Positions 60,989 to 64,000 of a DNA stretch of 64,000 bases are shown here, piece after piece. The position numbers and the translations under genes are program-made. Each line of letters begins with the position of its first letter. The first letter of the stretch is position 1. Location: contig CANGOP010000008.1 of NCBI GenBank assembly GCA_947455595.1, positions 62,001 through 126,000 on the forward strand, written 5' to 3'. Under the pieces are notes generated by a model that ran no database searches, had not been told where the DNA came from, and saw only the letters and a list, made by a program, of their open reading frames with translations. This stretch comes from Gammaproteobacteria bacterium. Lineage in GTDB: Bacteria; Pseudomonadota; Gammaproteobacteria; Steroidobacterales; Steroidobacteraceae.

Positions 60989-61900
60989 CTAAACTTTCTT
61001 GGCTTGAGCCATCAGCCAGTCGATGAACAGCTGCGCCGCTGGATTTCGGGTCCCGGCCGGTGTCTGGACAGCGCAGTATTGAAACGACAAGGCCGGCGCG
61101 ATGTCGAACGGGGTCACGAGCTGGCCGGTTTGTAGGGCTTGCTCGGCGAGCAAGAACTGCCCAAGCACGATGCCGGCACCGGCAGAGGCCAAGGAGAGGG
61201 CCAAGGTGGCACTGTCGGTGCGGTGACCACGATCGGCCGGCGCGCTGCGCGGGTATTGAGCCGCTTGAAACCACAATTCCCACGATGGAAAGGTTGAGAA
61301 CCCGGTGCGCCACTGAACGTGGATCAGGTCCTCTTCCCGGAGCGATTCCGGCTGACCTTGCTGCACCCGGCCATTGGCGACAAATTCGGGGGAACACATC
61401 GGCGTCACCCGGTCTTGCGCAAACGGTGTTGTCGTCAATTCGGGGTACAGGTGCTCCCCGTATGAGAGACGGACATCGATGCGATTGCGCACAAAGTCGA
61501 CCGGGTCTTCCTCAAGGCGCAGGTCGATTCGGACGTTGGGTGTCTGGAGCAAAAAATCAGACAGACGATGGCTCAGCCAACGTATACCGACCGACGGCAG
61601 GACGCTGATCACTAAATTGGTCGTGCCGGTACCCCCCACAATCTGTTCGGTCAGCGCCGCTAACTCGTTCATGAGTTCCACGCACGTGGCGTAGACCGTT
61701 TGTCCGGTGTCGGTCAGCACGAGTTGGTGATGGCGCCGAATGAACAGCTGACGGCCGTAAAAATCCTCCAGCTTGGCAATCTGCTGGGAGACTGCCCCCG
61801 CGGTCACGCACAAATCTGCCGCAGCCAACGACATGCTGCCTAAGCGTGCGGTGGCCTCAAAGGCACGAACCGCATTGAGGGGAGGGAGTCGGCGAGTCAT
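60989..61900 (-). CDS. LysR-family regulator, GcvA-like
   Basis: A 303-residue regulator with an N-terminal winged helix (about residues 5-65, PPLNAVRAFEATARLGSMSL and TAGAVSQQIAKLED) and a periplasmic-binding-protein-like effector domain. The segments match the GcvA group. ATG 61900 is preferred over 61963, since LysR proteins begin close to the PPLNALRAFE motif. It lies upstream of the oxygenase and receptor on the same strand and probably regulates them or the divergent unit. The glycine link of GcvA proteins would suit the nearby sarcosine genes, but this is inference. Confidence 0.9.
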   Translation of the reverse strand: MTRRLPPLNAVRAFEATARLGSMSLAAADLCVTAGAVSQQIAKLEDFYGRQLFIRRHHQLVLTDTGQTVYATCVELMNELAALTEQIVGGTGTTNLVISVLPSVGIRWLSHRLSDFLLQTPNVRIDLRLEEDPVDFVRNRIDVRLSYGEHLYPELTTTPFAQDRVTPMCSPEFVANGRVQQGQPESLREEDLIHVQWRTGFSTFPSWELWFQAAQYPRSAPADRGHRTDSATLALSLASAGAGIVLGQFLLAEQALQTGQLVTPFDIAPALSFQYCAVQTPAGTRNPAAQLFIDWLMAQAKKV

Positions 61901-61974
61901 CCGGTGAAACCGTCGCCCGACAGGGCAGAAGAGAGCAAATGTATCTGGCGGTCCATCTGGCAACTATCGCTGAA

Positions 61975-62085
61975 TCAGGGTTTCAGGTTCAAGGACACGC
62001 CGATCGTCGGGTTGCATAGAGACATCGGTTGTCGAAGACCCCTCGCATCCAAAAGTCAGTTCCCTGCAAGAGAATCCGCCGATGC
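61975..62085 (-). pseudogene. Possible decayed 3' end of a TonB-dependent receptor gene
   Basis: In the minus strand, one frame ends NPTIGVSLNLKP and a stop (61975-61977), resembling the final strand of TonB receptors (RPRTIGVSLNLKF). A second frame just upstream reads MRGVFDNRCLYATR, which resembles the preceding segment (NLFD...YAT). Joining them needs one frameshift. No longer frame surrounds them. This is a weak, motif-level call. Confidence 0.3.
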
Positions 62086-62293
62086 TCTGATTTGGGACGA
62101 CTCAGCCATTGTCGTGATGACCGGCTATTTACCGGATCAGCGAGAAAAACGGGCAACAGCCCACGGTCTGTGAAGTCAACCCGCTCTTACGAATGCCGCT
62201 GTTCAGCCGACAAATCCTGAGCTCGTCCGTCGGCTTGCCGACTGGCGTGAAGACGCCGTACGGCCGCCCAATCGGGATGCCGTGACGGCCCAT

Positions 62294-62316
62294 GCAGTGG
62301 CTGACGACGCCACTGC
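62294..62316 (-). terminator. Hairpin after the third TonB-dependent receptor
   Basis: An 8-bp perfect stem with a 7-nt loop lies 20 nt beyond the stop at 62336. No U-tract follows, so termination is uncertain. Confidence 0.4.
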
Positions 62317-62335
62317 ACGGACATCACGCAGGCTT

Positions 62336-64000
62336 TCAGAATCGGTAATGCACCCGCACGCCAATCGTACGTGGGCGAGCCACGACTCGGGTCGCTGTGA
62401 AATTGGGCAGCGGCTGCAGGGTTGTGGGGTCTTGGGCCGTGCCTCGACCGCCGCTGTATCCCGCAGCATTGGAGACGTTATTCACGAACAGGTCGTACGT
62501 GAAAGGCCCGCCATTGTTCAGCGACGCCGAGAAGTTCCCCATCGTACTCGTCGGGATTTCCCAGTAACTCCGGGAAGTCGGGTCGATGACCGAGCTGGAC
62601 GCACTTCGGTAGGCGACATCCGCGTGCCACTCCACCGACCAAGGGTTGCTGCCGCCGTCGGTGAGCGGCATGACGTAATCGAGTGCGGCATTGAGGGTCT
62701 GCGTCGGCACACCCGGGAGTTTGGCGCCTGCGCGTAACGACGCCAGCAGACAGGTCGGCGAGCCGCAAAATCCGAGGTCATACAGTTCGATGTTCTGGGT
62801 GACCGAGGCATCCGTGTAGCTATGCCCGAACGTTGCGGTCAGGCGTGGGGTGAGTCGGGCCTGCACCTCCAATTCGGTGCCCTTTGACCGGGCCGAGCCG
62901 CCATTGTAGGTTGCCGGAATACCTGCCAGCGTGCTGAACGCGAATTGGAAATCTTTCAAGTCAATGAGGAAGGCGTCGGCGCTGAAGCGAACTTTGCCGC
63001 CCAAGGCCGTGCCTTTGATGCCAACTTCATAGTTCTTGGCAAGATCAGGCTTGAAGGTCTGAAATTCCGGTAGCGACGCATACGCGCCGGTCGTCGGCAG
63101 TGCGTTGGCACCACCGCGGCGGAATCCTTCTGAGTAGGTGGCGTACGCCTTCGTTGTGGCGTCGATGTCATACGAGGTGTTGAGCTTCACCACATGATCG
63201 TTGATCGATGTATGCACGTTACCGATGCTGCGTCCGGTCGGATCGGTTCCGTCAGCTGAACAGCCGACGCCGCATAACGGAATCTGCTGAACGGTCGTGT
63301 TGTCGAATGTCTGATGGAAAAAGCGCGTGCCGGCGGTGAATTGCCAACGGTTCGTGGCGTGATAGGTCAACTCGCCGAAGAGTGCCTCGTCCACAAATCG
63401 CGTACGTCGGTCGTAATTGAACTCAAGGTCGGGCATGGCAGCCGCAACATCAGCGGGTTGGGGGTAGCCTACATCTGCGAGGTATTGGGTGATGCCCGGA
63501 AGGTACTGGCGAGTATCCGAATTGACGCGTTGGTTGCGGTAGAACGCGCCGACCACGTAATCGAATGTGGTGCCGTGGTTGGAGACAAGGCGCAGTTCCT
63601 GCGTGAAGGCGTTCTCGGTCACCGGTGTCATCTCGATGCCGAGGGCTCGCGGGTAGTTCTGGTAGTACGGATAGGTAAGAAAGTTGTTGGCACCGGGGAT
63701 CACGAAATTGCCGATGATCTCTGTCGTGGCTTTGGACTCATCATGGTAGACCGATGTGGCGCTCGTGAAGGTCGCAAGACCCAAGTCGACGGTCGCCTCC
63801 AGGCTGCCGAGGTCCATCGTGTCTTCGTAAGGTTGTAGTGCCGCATTGGTGGCGTCGTACGTGCCGCCTTTCGGGACCGAGAACGATGCATTCGGGAAAA
63901 TCGCACCATCGCCACTACCACCACAATCGCGGCCGATGCTCAGATCCACGACACAGCCCGGATAGGTGGGATTGGACGTTTGGACGTCATTCACGCGGGT
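62336..64000 (-). CDS. TonB-dependent receptor, C-terminal part (cut by window edge)
   Basis: The frame is open from the window end to a stop at 62336, giving about 555 residues of beta-barrel. Typical barrel segments are TKAYATYSEGFRRGGANALP, KNYEVGIKGTALGGKVRFSADAF and the last strand RPRTIGVRVHYRF with terminal Phe. Signal peptide, TonB box and most of the plug lie outside the window. Cysteine-bearing loops (IPLCGVGCSADG) are present. It differs from the other two receptors in the window and looks like the common iron- or plant-compound-receptor type; ligand unknown. Confidence 0.92.
   Translation of the reverse strand, partial: TRVNDVQTSNPTYPGCVVDLSIGRDCGGSGDGAIFPNASFSVPKGGTYDATNAALQPYEDTMDLGSLEATVDLGLATFTSATSVYHDESKATTEIIGNFVIPGANNFLTYPYYQNYPRALGIEMTPVTENAFTQELRLVSNHGTTFDYVVGAFYRNQRVNSDTRQYLPGITQYLADVGYPQPADVAAAMPDLEFNYDRRTRFVDEALFGELTYHATNRWQFTAGTRFFHQTFDNTTVQQIPLCGVGCSADGTDPTGRSIGNVHTSINDHVVKLNTSYDIDATTKAYATYSEGFRRGGANALPTTGAYASLPEFQTFKPDLAKNYEVGIKGTALGGKVRFSADAFLIDLKDFQFAFSTLAGIPATYNGGSARSKGTELEVQARLTPRLTATFGHSYTDASVTQNIELYDLGFCGSPTCLLASLRAGAKLPGVPTQTLNAALDYVMPLTDGGSNPWSVEWHADVAYRSASSSVIDPTSRSYWEIPTSTMGNFSASLNNGGPFTYDLFVNNVSNAAGYSGGRGTAQDPTTLQPLPNFTATRVVARPRTIGVRVHYRF

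Larger units (their letters stand above)
61901..62335. other. Intergenic region between LysR and the third receptor
   Basis: 435 nt without an intact gene. It holds the possible receptor relic (61975-62085) and, 20 nt after the stop of the third receptor, a perfect 8-bp hairpin (GCAGTGGC / GCCACTGC, 62294-62316) without a T-run. Small open frames here show no recognisable protein. Confidence 0.5.

Overview
The window is a GC-rich, densely packed stretch of a Gram-negative chromosome. Three large TonB-dependent receptors, an RND efflux pump, Tat and lipoprotein export signals, a DUF885 peptidase and a TPR gene beside a receptor suggest an aerobic, heterotrophic proteobacterium. A gammaproteobacterium is most likely, but this is inferred from gene content only. 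I found no tRNA, rRNA, CRISPR array, insertion sequence or phage gene.

Left edge (1-6027): a TPR protein cut by the window edge, a TonB-dependent receptor with its terminator, a DUF5690/MFS-type membrane protein, and a FabH-like ketoacyl synthase.

Taurine block (6159-17001): a MocR-type regulator (tauR-like), sulfoacetaldehyde acetyltransferase (xsc), a YeiH-type sulfite/sulfate exporter, an FMN-binding PaiB-like protein, an APC permease and taurine-pyruvate aminotransferase (tpa). Facing them is a sulfite dehydrogenase pair (sorA, sorB) with a beta-lactamase-fold gene. Together they take taurine to sulfoacetaldehyde, then to acetyl phosphate plus sulfite, and export or oxidise the sulfite.

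Aminophosphonate block (17074-23124): phnY, phnA, an FAD amine oxidase, a GntR/FCD regulator and divergent phnW. They take 2-aminoethylphosphonate to phosphonoacetaldehyde, phosphonoacetate, then acetate and phosphate. Two near-identical palindromes, one before phnA and one between the regulator and phnW, are probably the regulator's operators. Taurine and 2-aminoethylphosphonate are structural analogues, so this 17 kb island is a matched pair of C2 aminosulfonate and aminophosphonate pathways.

Middle (23145-46691): a lipocalin with a DUF6134 gene behind a dyad-bearing promoter, OsmC, an exported protein of unknown function, N-carbamoylputrescine amidase, a large BNR/sortilin-like protein, an RND pump with adaptor, an MFS transporter, a Fic-domain protein behind an AT-rich islet, a YkgJ cysteine-cluster protein, an EAL response regulator convergent with a hybrid histidine kinase, an isochorismatase-like hydrolase, a RIO kinase and a DUF885 protein.

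Methylated-amine block (46991-57418): soxB, soxD, soxA, soxG (heterotetrameric sarcosine oxidase), a dimethylglycine-dehydrogenase-like flavoprotein, a non-pyrrolysine MttB-family methyltransferase and an MFS transporter, all on one strand with very short gaps. They could strip three methyl groups in turn from a quaternary amine such as glycine betaine. A receptor paralogous to the first one, a BesD/HalD-type 2-oxoglutarate oxygenase that keeps its iron-binding Asp, and a GcvA-like LysR regulator follow on the other strand. The window ends inside a third TonB-dependent receptor; a decayed receptor 3' end may lie just beyond it.
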